Shown: in pieces, positions 1-6,793 of the stretch | How positions within the stretch are numbered: position 1 is the stretch's first letter | Layout: the number at the start of each line of letters is the position of its first letter | Assembly: GCA_021819255.1 (NCBI GenBank) | Contig: JAKART010000050.1 | Coordinates: 1-9,891, forward strand | DNA from: Acidobacteriota bacterium | Lineage (GTDB): Bacteria > Acidobacteriota > Terriglobia > Terriglobales > Acidobacteriaceae | Direction: 5' to 3' | DNA length: 9,891 nucleotides | Made by a program: the position numbers and the translations under genes | The notes under the pieces: model-generated | The model's database searches: none | The model's input: the letters and a program-made list of their open reading frames with translations, nothing else | What the model was told of the DNA's origin: nothing

Positions 1-974
1 TTCTCCCCGTGGTCGGAGGAGTAGATGATGACAGTGTTTTCCGCCACTGCAGGCATAGAGCGCAACGCCGACAACACCAAGCCGATTTGGTTATCGACCC
101 ACTCTGTCAACGCGTAGTACAACTCTCGGCCCCGCCGCACCGTATCTTCAGGCACCTCCAATTCTTCAAAACCGGCGCGCTGCACCTTATAGTTCAACGA
201 GAGGCTCTCCAGGAATCCCGGCGGTATCACCGGCATGGCGATCTTGCCTTTGTAGCGGTCCCAGAGAGATTGCGGAGCAATGATGGGAAAGTGAGGCGCG
301 AGATATCCTGCGAACAGAAAGAACGGCTGGTCTTTGGGGCGTTGCTTGTATAAAAACTCAATGGCTCCCACGGTGACTGCGCGATCGTGGTCGAGAATAA
401 TGCTCCGTTCCCCTGGATAAAACTGGCTGAATCTTGGAGACAGCTCCTTTTCCTTCAAATGACTCGGGCTAAGCCTGAACCCTCTCCCCGTCTTGTAATT
501 ATTGTTGAAATTCCCTCCAACCTGCTTGAAACCATATCGACGAGTGTAGTCATAATGCTGCTTTCCACATAGATAGGAGTCATACCCCGCGGCATTCAGC
601 ACTCGCGGCAGGGATGGAATGTCAGGGCTTGGAAGCCAGGATGTCAGTCCCCAGACATCCACCCTGGAGACATATTTCCCTGCGGTCAGGGATAAGCGGG
701 ATGGAACGCAAAGCGGAGAGTTGCAATAGTGGGTGTCGAATGCAACTCCACTCTCAGCCAGAGAGTCGATGTTGGGCGTCCGCGCGATGCTGTTTCCGTA
801 GCTCCCGCAGACATGAGCATTATGCTCATCCGACATGATCCATAGAATATGGGGACGGCTTTTGCTCTTCCTGATTGCCGGAGCTTCCGGCAGTTTCCCG
901 AGTGGAAGCCCCACCAACGCCGCCGCGCCGCTTTTGACAAATCCACGCCTCGAAGTGAGCTCTTTTCCGATCAT
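1..974 (-). CDS. Tat-exported choline-sulfatase-like sulfatase, 3' end outside window
   Basis: The first 324 codons of a formylglycine-dependent sulfatase are visible; the reading frame is still open at base 1. The N-terminus carries a twin-arginine signal (SRRGFVK at residues 8-14, then a short Ala/Leu/Gly hydrophobic stretch to about 26), so the enzyme should be folded in the cytoplasm and exported. Metal ligands are seen at D49-E50 (SDE) and D321-H322 (SDHGE). The sulfatase signature is CVPSR at 89-93, where C89 would be oxidised to formylglycine. K138 and H140 (GKQH) and H228 (APHFP) fit the other active-site positions. The stretch YCNSPLCVPSR closely resembles choline sulfatases (BetC type), but that subfamily spans several substrates, so the substrate is open. 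The start at 974 is supported by AAGGAG seven bases upstream. It is the downstream partner of the second sulfatase, about 500 bp away. Certain as a sulfatase, uncertain in substrate. Confidence 0.93.
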   Translation of the reverse strand, partial: MIGKELTSRRGFVKSGAAALVGLPLGKLPEAPAIRKSKSRPHILWIMSDEHNAHVCGSYGNSIARTPNIDSLAESGVAFDTHYCNSPLCVPSRLSLTAGKYVSRVDVWGLTSWLPSPDIPSLPRVLNAAGYDSYLCGKQHYDYTRRYGFKQVGGNFNNNYKTGRGFRLSPSHLKEKELSPRFSQFYPGERSIILDHDRAVTVGAIEFLYKQRPKDQPFFLFAGYLAPHFPIIAPQSLWDRYKGKIAMPVIPPGFLESLSLNYKVQRAGFEELEVPEDTVRRGRELYYALTEWVDNQIGLVLSALRSMPAVAENTVIIYSSDHGE

Positions 975-981
975 CTTCTTG

Positions 982-987
982 CTCCTT
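982..987 (-). promoter_or_regulatory. Shine-Dalgarno AAGGAG of the choline-sulfatase-like gene
   Basis: AAGGAG on the minus strand lies seven bases before the ATG at 974. It fixes the start that gives the protein its twin-arginine signal at residues 8-14. Confidence 0.75.
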
Positions 988-1387
988 CCGTGACGCCAGT
1001 GCTTCGCCCCTCAGGATACTCCCGCCAGGACTTTTCCAGTGAATGATTCCATTTGATTCCTTGTTTCCATTGAGATAGCTGTGGACTTCCCAGCTTGCGG
1101 CTCTGTTTGGATCAGGCGCTGGAGCCGCTGACCGCGCAGGACGGGTTAAGTGAAATTCAGCGGCGCGATGAACGCCCGCTGGCGGCTCTGGCTGGGACCG
1201 AATGCTTTGTGTCGCAGAAGATCTCCGGCTCGCGCTGCCGGCCCTCTTCGCCTTTCCCAGTTATCCATGGCGCAACCTGCCGCACCTTCAAGATCATGGA
1301 ACGCTGTTTCGTAGAGATCCGGCAAAGAACCCGGCCCATGGTCTATTGCGTCAGCGTGCAGTCCCTCGACAACGCCCCTTCAGCGCC

Positions 1388-1412
1388 GTCGGAGAGAAGC
1401 CTTCGCTCCGAC
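1388..1412. other. Inverted repeat downstream of the second sulfatase
   Basis: Arms GTCGGAG (1388-1394) and CTCCGAC (1406-1412) pair perfectly over 7 bp. The inner bases GAAG/CTTC extend the pairing after one mismatch. A second small hairpin (CATCC/GGATG, 1414-1426) lies next to it. The pair sits about 65 bases after the stop of the minus-strand sulfatase, where a transcript end would be expected, but no T-run follows. A transcript-stabilising or Rho-associated structure is possible; it may also be chance. Confidence 0.3.
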
Positions 1413-1475
1413 TCATCCGATGGATGCCAAGCCGCATCCTTTGTGCAGCGTGCCCTGACGGCCCGACCAGGGAAG

Positions 1476-2945
1476 TCAATCCTCCAGACAGCCCTTGGAA
1501 GGATCCCAACTGCAACCCGCCGGCCCCTCTCGAAGGTTAGCCCATTGCTGGTTGTATTCAGGATTTCGCATGGGCATCAGAGCGTTCACGCCTCTGCGCC
1601 ATGCATGAAGCTTGAGCCGGAGATCTTCCGCTCGGTCGGCAAAACTGAACGCAAGGTTGTACTGCTCTCCCGGATCGAGCGCCAAATCATACAACTCGAC
1701 ATGGTTATCCTCAAAGAACTCGATCAACTTCCAGTCGCCTTCACGGATTGCTCCGCTCGGAGTTCCACCCTGATCACTGTAATGCGGATAGTGCCAGTAG
1801 AGGGTATCCCGGTTGATCGAGTTGGCGCCGCGAAACAACGGTGAGATATCCATCCCGTCCTGAGTCGGAATGGTGTCCTTCTCTCCAATCATGCTCATGA
1901 TGGTCGGCAGAAAATCGAGGCCGGTGACCGGCACATCGCAGACACTGCCCGGCTTGGTCATCCCGGGCCAATGCACGATCAAAGGCTCTCGAATTCCTCC
2001 CTCATAGAGGAATCCCTTTCCGGCTCTCAGATTACTGTTATCGGCGATGCGGTGCAGGTTTCGCCCCTGGAACTCCACGCCGCCATTATCTGACGTGACG
2101 ATGATGATGGTGTTGTCCAGGACATTCAATTGGCGCAGCAGATCGCGGAGTTGCCCAAATGCAATGTCCACATACTCAACCATTGCCGCATAGACTGGAT
2201 CAGGCTCGCTCTTTCCACCGTTTTTCTTCCGATACTTCTCGATCAGCCGCTGTTTGGCCTGCAGCGGAAGATGGACCGCATATTCCGCCATGTATAAAAA
2301 GAAGGGCCCCTTCTCCGCAGCTTGCCGAATAAACTGTTCAGCTTTTGTTGTCAGCACCTGCGTGAGATAGTCGTTTTTGGTATAACCGTTCAGGTTGTGA
2401 TAGAAGAACGGACCAAAATAATGATTTGGCGGACCGGGATTACCATGGTTGTCGCCGGCAACGTTGAAGTCAAACCCAAAGTTCTCCGGGAGATATCCAT
2501 CTCCCCCAAGATGCCACTTGCCGATCGCTCCGGTCTGGTAACCAAGAGCCTTGAGCTGCTCCGCGAGGGTAGGAATATCCAGGCCGAGGTGCATTGGCGT
2601 AGGTGGTTCCAACAACTGTTGATTGGGATAATGGGTGCCGGGAATCCACTGCGTCAAATGCAGTCGCGCCGGGCATTGTCCCGTCATAATGCCCGCACGG
2701 CTTGGCGAACATACCGGCGCAGCGGCATAGGCGTTTGTAAACCGCAGGCTCTCCCGCGCGAGCTGATCGAGATTCGGCGTCTCATGGAAGGTATCGCCGT
2801 AACAGCCAAAGTCACCCCATCCACAGTCATCCACCAGGAAAAACAGGATATTGGGCTTCTTGGCTCCACTCTCGGCCAAAGATCTCAGGCTGGAGCAAGC
2901 TGCTACGCTTGCAGCTCCAGAGAGAAACTCGCGACGATTGATCAT
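1476..2945 (-). CDS. Tat-exported arylsulfatase-A-like sulfatase
   Basis: A complete 489-residue sulfatase that hydrolyses sulfate esters in the periplasm or at the cell surface. The N-terminus has a twin-arginine motif (NRREFLSG, residues 3-10) followed by VAAC (14-17), which fits a lipobox, so it may be a Tat lipoprotein anchored at C17. Metal ligands are D39-D40 (VDDCGWGD) and D286-N287 (SDNGG). The signature CSPSR is at 79-83, with C79 as the predicted formylglycine. K143 and H145 (GKWHLG), H225 (HLPL) and K310 (GKGFLYEGG) complete a full active site, so it should be active if a formylglycine-generating enzyme exists elsewhere in the genome. Start: an ATG 13 codons upstream (2984) is possible, but AAGGAG nine bases before 2945 and the signal peptide at the very N-terminus favour 2945. 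The 14-bp tandem repeat array lies 80 bp upstream. The substrate is unknown; polysaccharide or aryl sulfates are typical of the family. Confidence 0.95.
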   Translation of the reverse strand: MINRREFLSGAASVAACSSLRSLAESGAKKPNILFFLVDDCGWGDFGCYGDTFHETPNLDQLARESLRFTNAYAAAPVCSPSRAGIMTGQCPARLHLTQWIPGTHYPNQQLLEPPTPMHLGLDIPTLAEQLKALGYQTGAIGKWHLGGDGYLPENFGFDFNVAGDNHGNPGPPNHYFGPFFYHNLNGYTKNDYLTQVLTTKAEQFIRQAAEKGPFFLYMAEYAVHLPLQAKQRLIEKYRKKNGGKSEPDPVYAAMVEYVDIAFGQLRDLLRQLNVLDNTIIIVTSDNGGVEFQGRNLHRIADNSNLRAGKGFLYEGGIREPLIVHWPGMTKPGSVCDVPVTGLDFLPTIMSMIGEKDTIPTQDGMDISPLFRGANSINRDTLYWHYPHYSDQGGTPSGAIREGDWKLIEFFEDNHVELYDLALDPGEQYNLAFSFADRAEDLRLKLHAWRRGVNALMPMRNPEYNQQWANLREGPAGCSWDPSKGCLED

Positions 2946-2954
2946 ACGTATCTT

Positions 2955-2960
2955 CTCCTT
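2955..2960 (-). promoter_or_regulatory. Shine-Dalgarno AAGGAG deciding the sulfatase start at 2945
   Basis: AAGGAG on the minus strand is nine bases before the ATG at 2945. The longer alternative start at 2984 has no comparable site and would push the twin-arginine motif inward by 13 residues. Confidence 0.7.
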
Positions 2961-3024
2961 GACGTTATGAAGCGATTTCATCATCCAGAATATTCAGCTA
3001 TTTGCTTGACGGAAAGCTGGAAGA

Positions 3025-3108
3025 ATTGAGCATCGGGAATTGAGCATCTGGGATTGAGCATCTGGAATTGAACATCTGGGATTGAGCATCTGGGATTGAG
3101 CATCTGGG
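3025..3108. repeat. Six tandem copies of a 14-bp repeat
   Basis: Six head-to-tail units with consensus ATTGAGCATCTGGG start at 3025, 3039, 3053, 3067, 3081 and 3095. Units 2, 5 and 6 are identical. Unit 1 has CGGGA in place of CTGGG at its end, unit 3 ends in A, and unit 4 has AACATC for GAGCATC's GAG. The 14-bp period is not a multiple of three, which argues against a translated repeat. The array lies 80 bp upstream of the sulfatase at 2945 and directly at the degraded 3' end of the receptor relic. It may be a slippage-prone minisatellite, or binding sites for a regulator spaced about 1.3 helical turns apart. Confidence 0.95.
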
Positions 3109-3109
3109 G

Positions 3110-4250
3110 TAGAGTTTTGAAAGCGGATTGGCGCCGGCATCCATCCGCCGCTCGAAGAGTCGATCGATGCCGGAGGTTGCCCGAATGCGGAAGGGTTCCG
3201 GACATCGAAGATATTGACTCGCAACGGAACAGTGAACGGCGCAGAGTGTAGACGTTCTTGAACAAAGAGATGTTTATCCCCACCCGGCGGTGATCGATAG
3301 GCTGAACGAGCTTGCCCTTGCGGGCTCGCGTGTGGCAGCCTGGCAAAGTTCGCCCGCCGCATCCAAGGCGTTGGAACTGCCGTGGCCACTCTCTTCAGGG
3401 GCAAGTTGCTGGTCGTCTCCGTGCAGATGAGCTGCCGGGCGGAACTCTCCCGCGTCTGCAAGAGCGGCAGCTCTCCTGCTGGCGTCGCCATCCCGGTAAC
3501 GCTTGCAACATTCAGATCGAGTGGGAGGTTCGCTTCTTGAAGGATCAGGTGAACATGCTCCTCATTTGTCGTCTTGCATTCAGCCGTTCCAACGGAAACT
3601 TCGAAACTGCCCCTTTCGAACAACAGCGGAGACAAAGACAACCCTCGAATCGCTGGTTCCGATTAAAACCGGCCGCAGCGCGTGTTGATCACTTTGCCGA
3701 GCGCTCTGGGGGTCAATCCGTCATCAGCATCTTGCACCGCTCTTGGGGCCGCCCCTCAAAGAGGTCTGTGCAAGAACAGCCGTACTGAAGCGGAAAACGA
3801 CTCAAACTCGTCGCGGCAGCCGGGTCTGCCGTTTCAGATGGAAGAACCGTAGGAGCCTCCAGACCCGACGCTCCTCAAGCCTCTCTGCAAAAGCGGCAGA
3901 TGCAGGCTTTTACCTGACGAGCCTCCGTGTAAATGATTTCATCGAGCCAACGAACGTCACACTGCGGACGATAACCACCCCATGCCTGGACTGTCAAGAT
4001 TCGGGCTCCAGCGATTTTCAGGAATCCGTCGGCCTGGTTCCGCAAGACACTCTTCGTGAACAGGTTACCTCCTTCGCAAGTGGAAGCGGTTCGATCCAGG
4101 GTTGAGCTTGTCCGCCGGCAGGATCTCTGTGTCGGAGATGCCTTTGGAGATGCCTTTGCTGAGTCTTGGGAAATTTCTCTCCGATGCCGCCTCGACTCCA
4201 CAAACGCACCCACTCCCACCGGAGGGAACAACCGAAAGACTAAAATCAGC
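3110..4250 (-). pseudogene. Degraded Oar-like TonB-dependent receptor
   Basis: No frame is open throughout, but fragments in different minus-strand frames match, in the right order, landmarks I know from acidobacterial Oar-like (carboxypeptidase-regulatory-like plus beta-barrel) TonB receptors. Near 4190-4080: RNFPRLSKGIS, then ILPADKLNP, like the usual GNFS... and IPA-N/D-RLNPV segment after the plug. At about 3283-3240: INISLFKN, like the usual DLSLFKN near the C-terminus. Then, after a frame change between 3254 and 3230: LRVNIFDVRNPSAFGQP, like the usual FRAE-FNVFNHPNFGQP. In intact receptors these landmarks lie roughly 600 residues apart; here the spacing is under 300 codons, so internal deletion is inferred. 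The 5' part is missing up to the start of the dehydratase gene. The middle (about 3350-4070) gave no recognisable motif. Alternative: unrelated junk with chance matches, which I think less likely because three motifs are in order on one strand. Confidence 0.55.
4134..4157. repeat. 12-bp perfect tandem duplication inside the receptor relic
   Basis: GGAGATGCCTTT occurs twice head-to-tail. Read on the minus strand in the frame of the receptor relic it is an in-frame duplication of Lys-Gly-Ile-Ser. It also creates two GGAG-ATG pairs on the plus strand, which look like starts for the dehydratase but have no usable spacing. Confidence 0.85.
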
Positions 4251-4254
4251 TTCC

Positions 4255-5277
4255 ATGGCTGCTGCCATCATCACCTGGAACGAGATCGATGCGGCGCGGA
4301 GACGAATTGCGGGGGTTGCCGTGCGCACGCCTCTGCTGCGTCTGGATCCGGCGCGGTTGCGTCAGGCGGGCCTGGCCAAAGTTGACGAATCGGCGCCGGT
4401 GATCTACGTAAAGGACGAATCGGCGCAGCCGGTAGGTAGCTTCAAGCTGCGCGGCGCCTATAACAAGATCGCGCAGCTCTCCGCCGAGCAGTTGCAGCGC
4501 GGCGTCATCACTTACTCCTCCGGCAACCATGCCCAGGGCGTCGCTTATGCCGCCCGTGCGTTGGGGGCCAAAGCCGTCGTCGTCATGCCCTCCAATACGC
4601 CGCTGGTGAAGCGCGCGGCGACCCTGGCCCTGGGCGCGGAGGTGGTGGTGGTTGGCCCGGCCAGCACCGAGCGGCGGCAACGCGCCGAAGAGCTCTCCGC
4701 AAAGCATGGTTACACCATGGTCCCGCCGTATGATGATCCGGCGATCGTCGCCGGGCAGGCTAGCTGTGGGGTGGAGATTCTGGAGCAGTTGCCGGATGTG
4801 GAGCTGGTGCTCTCCCCGGTCTCCGGCGGAGGTTTGCTCTCCGGCGTGGCTGCGGGAATCAAACTGCAGGCGGAGGCTGCTGGCGGTCCATCTCCCCAGG
4901 TGTGGGGCTGCGAGCCGGAGCTGGCTGCCGACGCAGCCGAGTCCTTTCGCACTCGTTCGTTAGTGGAGTGGCCGGCGGAGAAGACCACGCGGACCATCTG
5001 CGATGGGCTGCGCACCCAATCGCTGGGTAACCTGAACTTTGAGCTGATCCTGCGCTTCGTGGATGGAGTGGTCACCGTCCGCGAAGAGGAGATTCAGACC
5101 GCGATGCGCATCCTTCTGGAGACCGCCTCCCTGGTCGCCGAGCCCTCCGGCGCCATTACCCTTGCCGCCGCGCTCTTCCACGCCGCCGAACTACCCAAGG
5201 CAAACAAAGTCGCGGTGATTCTCTCTGGAGGAAATCTGGACCCGGAGTGTGGAGCTTTGGCGAAGGACAACGCGTAG
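4255..5277 (+). CDS. ilvA: Threonine/serine dehydratase (PLP fold type II, no ACT domain)
   Basis: A 340-residue pyridoxal-phosphate enzyme that should deaminate L-threonine to 2-oxobutanoate (first step toward isoleucine) or L-serine to pyruvate, in the cytoplasm. Visible: the Schiff-base lysine K64 in GSFKLRGAYN, the substrate loop SSGNHAQG (88-95), the glycine-rich phosphate-binding loop SGGGLLSG (190-197), and the C-terminal SGGNLD (324-329). The length matches short, catabolic-type threonine ammonia-lyases; the C-terminal ACT-like domain that gives isoleucine feedback control in biosynthetic IlvA is absent. Serine racemase and related enzymes share this fold, so the exact substrate is inferred. 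Start: the frame is open back to an ATG at 4102, but homologues begin just before the ITWNEIDAARRRIAG-type helix, so 4255 is chosen although no good Shine-Dalgarno precedes it. The upstream DNA appears to be receptor relic, so the native leader may have been lost. Confidence 0.9.
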   Translation: MAAAIITWNEIDAARRRIAGVAVRTPLLRLDPARLRQAGLAKVDESAPVIYVKDESAQPVGSFKLRGAYNKIAQLSAEQLQRGVITYSSGNHAQGVAYAARALGAKAVVVMPSNTPLVKRAATLALGAEVVVVGPASTERRQRAEELSAKHGYTMVPPYDDPAIVAGQASCGVEILEQLPDVELVLSPVSGGGLLSGVAAGIKLQAEAAGGPSPQVWGCEPELAADAAESFRTRSLVEWPAEKTTRTICDGLRTQSLGNLNFELILRFVDGVVTVREEEIQTAMRILLETASLVAEPSGAITLAAALFHAAELPKANKVAVILSGGNLDPECGALAKDNA

Positions 5278-5284
5278 AACGGCG

Positions 5285-5302
5285 CGAGCGCCCTGACGCT
5301 CG
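5285..5302. other. Small GC hairpin after the dehydratase stop
   Basis: CGAGCG (5285-5290) and CGCTCG (5297-5302) pair with a 6-base loop, 8 bases after the dehydratase stop codon. GGCGC and GCGCC just outside could extend the pairing with a bulge. No T-run follows, so it is at best a weak or Rho-dependent terminator stem. Confidence 0.3.
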
Positions 5303-5412
5303 GAAGAAGCGCCGGCCGTGGCCTTGCGGAGGGCTCTCGATAAGAATCAACTCCGCGCGGCGCGCTGCCTCTCAAGCTCCGCGGCGCTGCGGGGGCGCGG
5401 GAGGAAGGAAGT

Positions 5413-5634
5413 TCACAGACGCAGGATTCGCACCGCGTTCCCATAGCTCAAAGCAGCCATTTCGGCCTCCGTGAGCGCCGGCTCCGTGGACTGCAGCAAG
5501 GTCAGGAAGTTTCGGCCATCCATCGTGGAGCTGTAGGGATAATCCACGGAGAACAACATCCTGTCCAGGCCGAGAACCTGCCGGGCGCAGTCAAAGGGCG
5601 GGCGCGTGAAGTAGCCGCCGGTGGTCACATGCCC
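5413..5634 (-). pseudogene. 3' fragment of an amidohydrolase-2 family gene
   Basis: About 73 codons ending in TGA encode the C-terminal end of an ACMSD-like amidohydrolase (amidohydrolase_2, metal-dependent decarboxylase/hydrolase TIM barrel). Visible are HVTTGGYFTRPP, then LGLDRMLFSVDYPY with the conserved metal/active-site Asp of SVDYP, and the typical ending SYGNAVRILRL. Family members are usually around 300 residues or more. Here the similarity stops at about 5634, only 30 bases from the start of uppP on the other strand. The frame continues upstream to 5931, but that part is the Arg/Ala-rich antisense of uppP and shows no family resemblance. The N-terminal barrel with its metal-binding histidines is nowhere in the window. 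I infer a gene truncated by a rearrangement that brought in uppP, non-functional but with its remaining codons still clean. Confidence 0.72.
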
Positions 5635-5663
5635 CTGCGCCGGCCGCAGGATAAAATCAAGCC

Positions 5664-6584
5664 ATGCCATCTCTTGTGAAGGTGCTTCTTCTGGCTGTGG
5701 TTCAGGGCCTTGCCGAGCTTCTGCCCGTCTCCAGCTCGGCGCATGTGGTCGTCGCCGAAAAACTGCTCGGGTTGAATCCGTCCTCGCCCGAAATGACCCT
5801 GGTGCTGGTGATGCTGCACACCGGAACCATGTTCTCCGTGATCGTGTACTTCTGGTCGCAGTGGAAGCACGCGTATTTTTTGACCTCGCACGCCTTGCAG
5901 CGCTTTGCCGTGCGGGCACTCTGGGCCACAATCCTCACCGCAGTGGTCGGCTACCCGATCATCGAGCTGATCGAACATACCGCCTTCAAAGGGCACTCCA
6001 AAGGCGAGATCGAGATGCTGTTCTCGCGGCTGGACCTGGTGGCACCGGCGCTGCTGGCCGCCGGGCTTCTGATTCTCGTCTCCGGCCTGAGGGAGCGTTC
6101 GGCCTCCGCCCGCAGTACAGCCGGATCCCGGCCCGACTATGAGCGCTCCATCGTGCTCGCCGGGGAGAACGTCACCTTTGCCCAGGCCGGATGGATGGGC
6201 GCCATCCAGGGACTGTGTCTTCCCTTCCGCGGCTTCTCCCGCTCCGGCGCGACGATCTCCGCCGGCCTTTTGACCGGCGCCAGCCGGAGGCGAGCCGAGC
6301 AGTTCAGCTTTGCGCTGGCGGTCATCCTGACTCCCGTGGCGATTGCGCGCGAGGCCTGGCGGATGTTGAAGGCCGCGCACGCCGTTCCAGCCGGCGCTCC
6401 GCCCATCAACCTGCACGCCGGCTGGACGGCGGCGCTGTTCGGCATGTTCTTCTCCTTCCTGGCTGGACTGGCCGCGCTGCGCTGGCTCAGCTCCTGGCTG
6501 GAGAATGGACGGTGGCACTGGTTCGGCATCTACTGCCTGCTGGCAGGATGCGTGGTCTTCTACCTGCATCATCTCGGCTTCTGA
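5664..6584 (+). CDS. uppP: Undecaprenyl-diphosphatase (BacA/UppP family)
   Basis: A 306-residue polytopic inner-membrane phosphatase that converts undecaprenyl diphosphate to the monophosphate. It recycles the lipid carrier for peptidoglycan and other wall polymers; overexpression of family members gives bacitracin resistance. The first signature (E/Q)xxxE is QGLAE at 14-18, followed by LLPVSSSAH (19-27). The second family motif PGxSRSxxT appears as RGFSRSGAT at 189-197, keeping the catalytic Arg and Ser residues but with Arg replacing the usual Pro. Hydrophobic segments are seen at about 44-64, 84-103, 125-141, 213-229, 253-277 and 286-304. A polar loop at about 142-175 is rich in Arg and Ser. 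Start at 5664: homologues begin like this, and a weak AGGA lies 12 bases upstream. It is followed by a GC stem-loop and then ftsK in the same direction. Confidence 0.93.
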   Translation: MPSLVKVLLLAVVQGLAELLPVSSSAHVVVAEKLLGLNPSSPEMTLVLVMLHTGTMFSVIVYFWSQWKHAYFLTSHALQRFAVRALWATILTAVVGYPIIELIEHTAFKGHSKGEIEMLFSRLDLVAPALLAAGLLILVSGLRERSASARSTAGSRPDYERSIVLAGENVTFAQAGWMGAIQGLCLPFRGFSRSGATISAGLLTGASRRRAEQFSFALAVILTPVAIAREAWRMLKAAHAVPAGAPPINLHAGWTAALFGMFFSFLAGLAALRWLSSWLENGRWHWFGIYCLLAGCVVFYLHHLGF

Positions 6585-6591
6585 GTCCCTT

Positions 6592-6607
6592 GGGGCCTGC
6601 CGGCCCC
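6592..6607 (+). terminator. Possible terminator stem after uppP
   Basis: GGGGCC (6592-6597) and GGCCCC (6602-6607) form a 6-bp all-GC stem with a TGCC loop, 7 bases after the uppP stop. There is no T-tract after it, so it is not a canonical intrinsic terminator; it could pause polymerase or protect the 3' end. Confidence 0.4.
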
Positions 6608-6730
6608 GGCGACGCCCCGCTGCTGCGACCCGGCGCCCTGGAGTCACCACTCTGGTTCCACCTCAGGAAGGCAGGCACGGCGCCGGACGGCGTGGAACAA
6701 TGGAGTTGCTCTGGTTGTTCGGTGATTCCC

Positions 6731-6771
6731 AGCCAATCGGCGGCGCGGCTCTAGCGTAGCGGCGATTGGCT
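6731..6771. promoter_or_regulatory. Inverted repeat just upstream of ftsK
   Basis: AGCCAATCG (6731-6739) and CGATTGGCT (6763-6771) are perfect 9-bp inverted repeats separated by 23 bp. The right arm ends 22 bases before the ftsK start. In RNA it could be a leader stem-loop; in DNA the arms could bind a dimeric regulator. No T-run follows and I see no convincing -35/-10 pair, so its role is open. Confidence 0.45.
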
Positions 6772-6793
6772 TAACCGTGGCCATACATTCCCT

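Larger units (their letters stand above)
975..1475. other. 500-bp gap between the two sulfatases, no gene recognised
   Basis: Both strands were read in all frames and no protein family was recognised. Some frames stay open for 60-110 codons, as expected in GC-rich DNA, but none has a ribosome-binding site or a conserved motif. One minus-strand stretch (about 1145-1375) reads as protein-like sequence between stops without a start and could be a gene relic; I cannot name it. The gap contains the Shine-Dalgarno of the left sulfatase (982-987) and a 25-bp inverted repeat (1388-1412). The size of the gap suggests the two sulfatases have separate promoters, but I see no clear promoter. Confidence 0.5.

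Noticed and set aside
1095..1844. A 249-codon plus-strand frame across the gap and the sulfatase 3' end
   Set aside because: Half of it is antisense to the sulfatase, there is no ribosome-binding site, and no family is recognisable.
3025..3108. CRISPR array
   Set aside because: The 14-bp units are directly head-to-tail with no spacers and are too short for CRISPR repeats.
2994..3641. A 215-codon minus-strand frame treated as an intact gene
   Set aside because: It runs through the 14-bp repeats, which do not fit codons, and only its later part resembles a receptor C-terminus while the preceding motif is in another frame; it is better read as part of a pseudogene.
4102..4254. A 51-codon N-terminal extension of the dehydratase
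   Set aside because: It has no resemblance to the family N-terminus and is antisense to the receptor relic; the ATG at 4255 gives the usual length.
5625..6650. A 341-codon open frame on the minus strand opposite uppP
   Set aside because: It overlaps uppP entirely, is Gly/Gln/Arg-rich and shows no motif; uppP has both family signatures.
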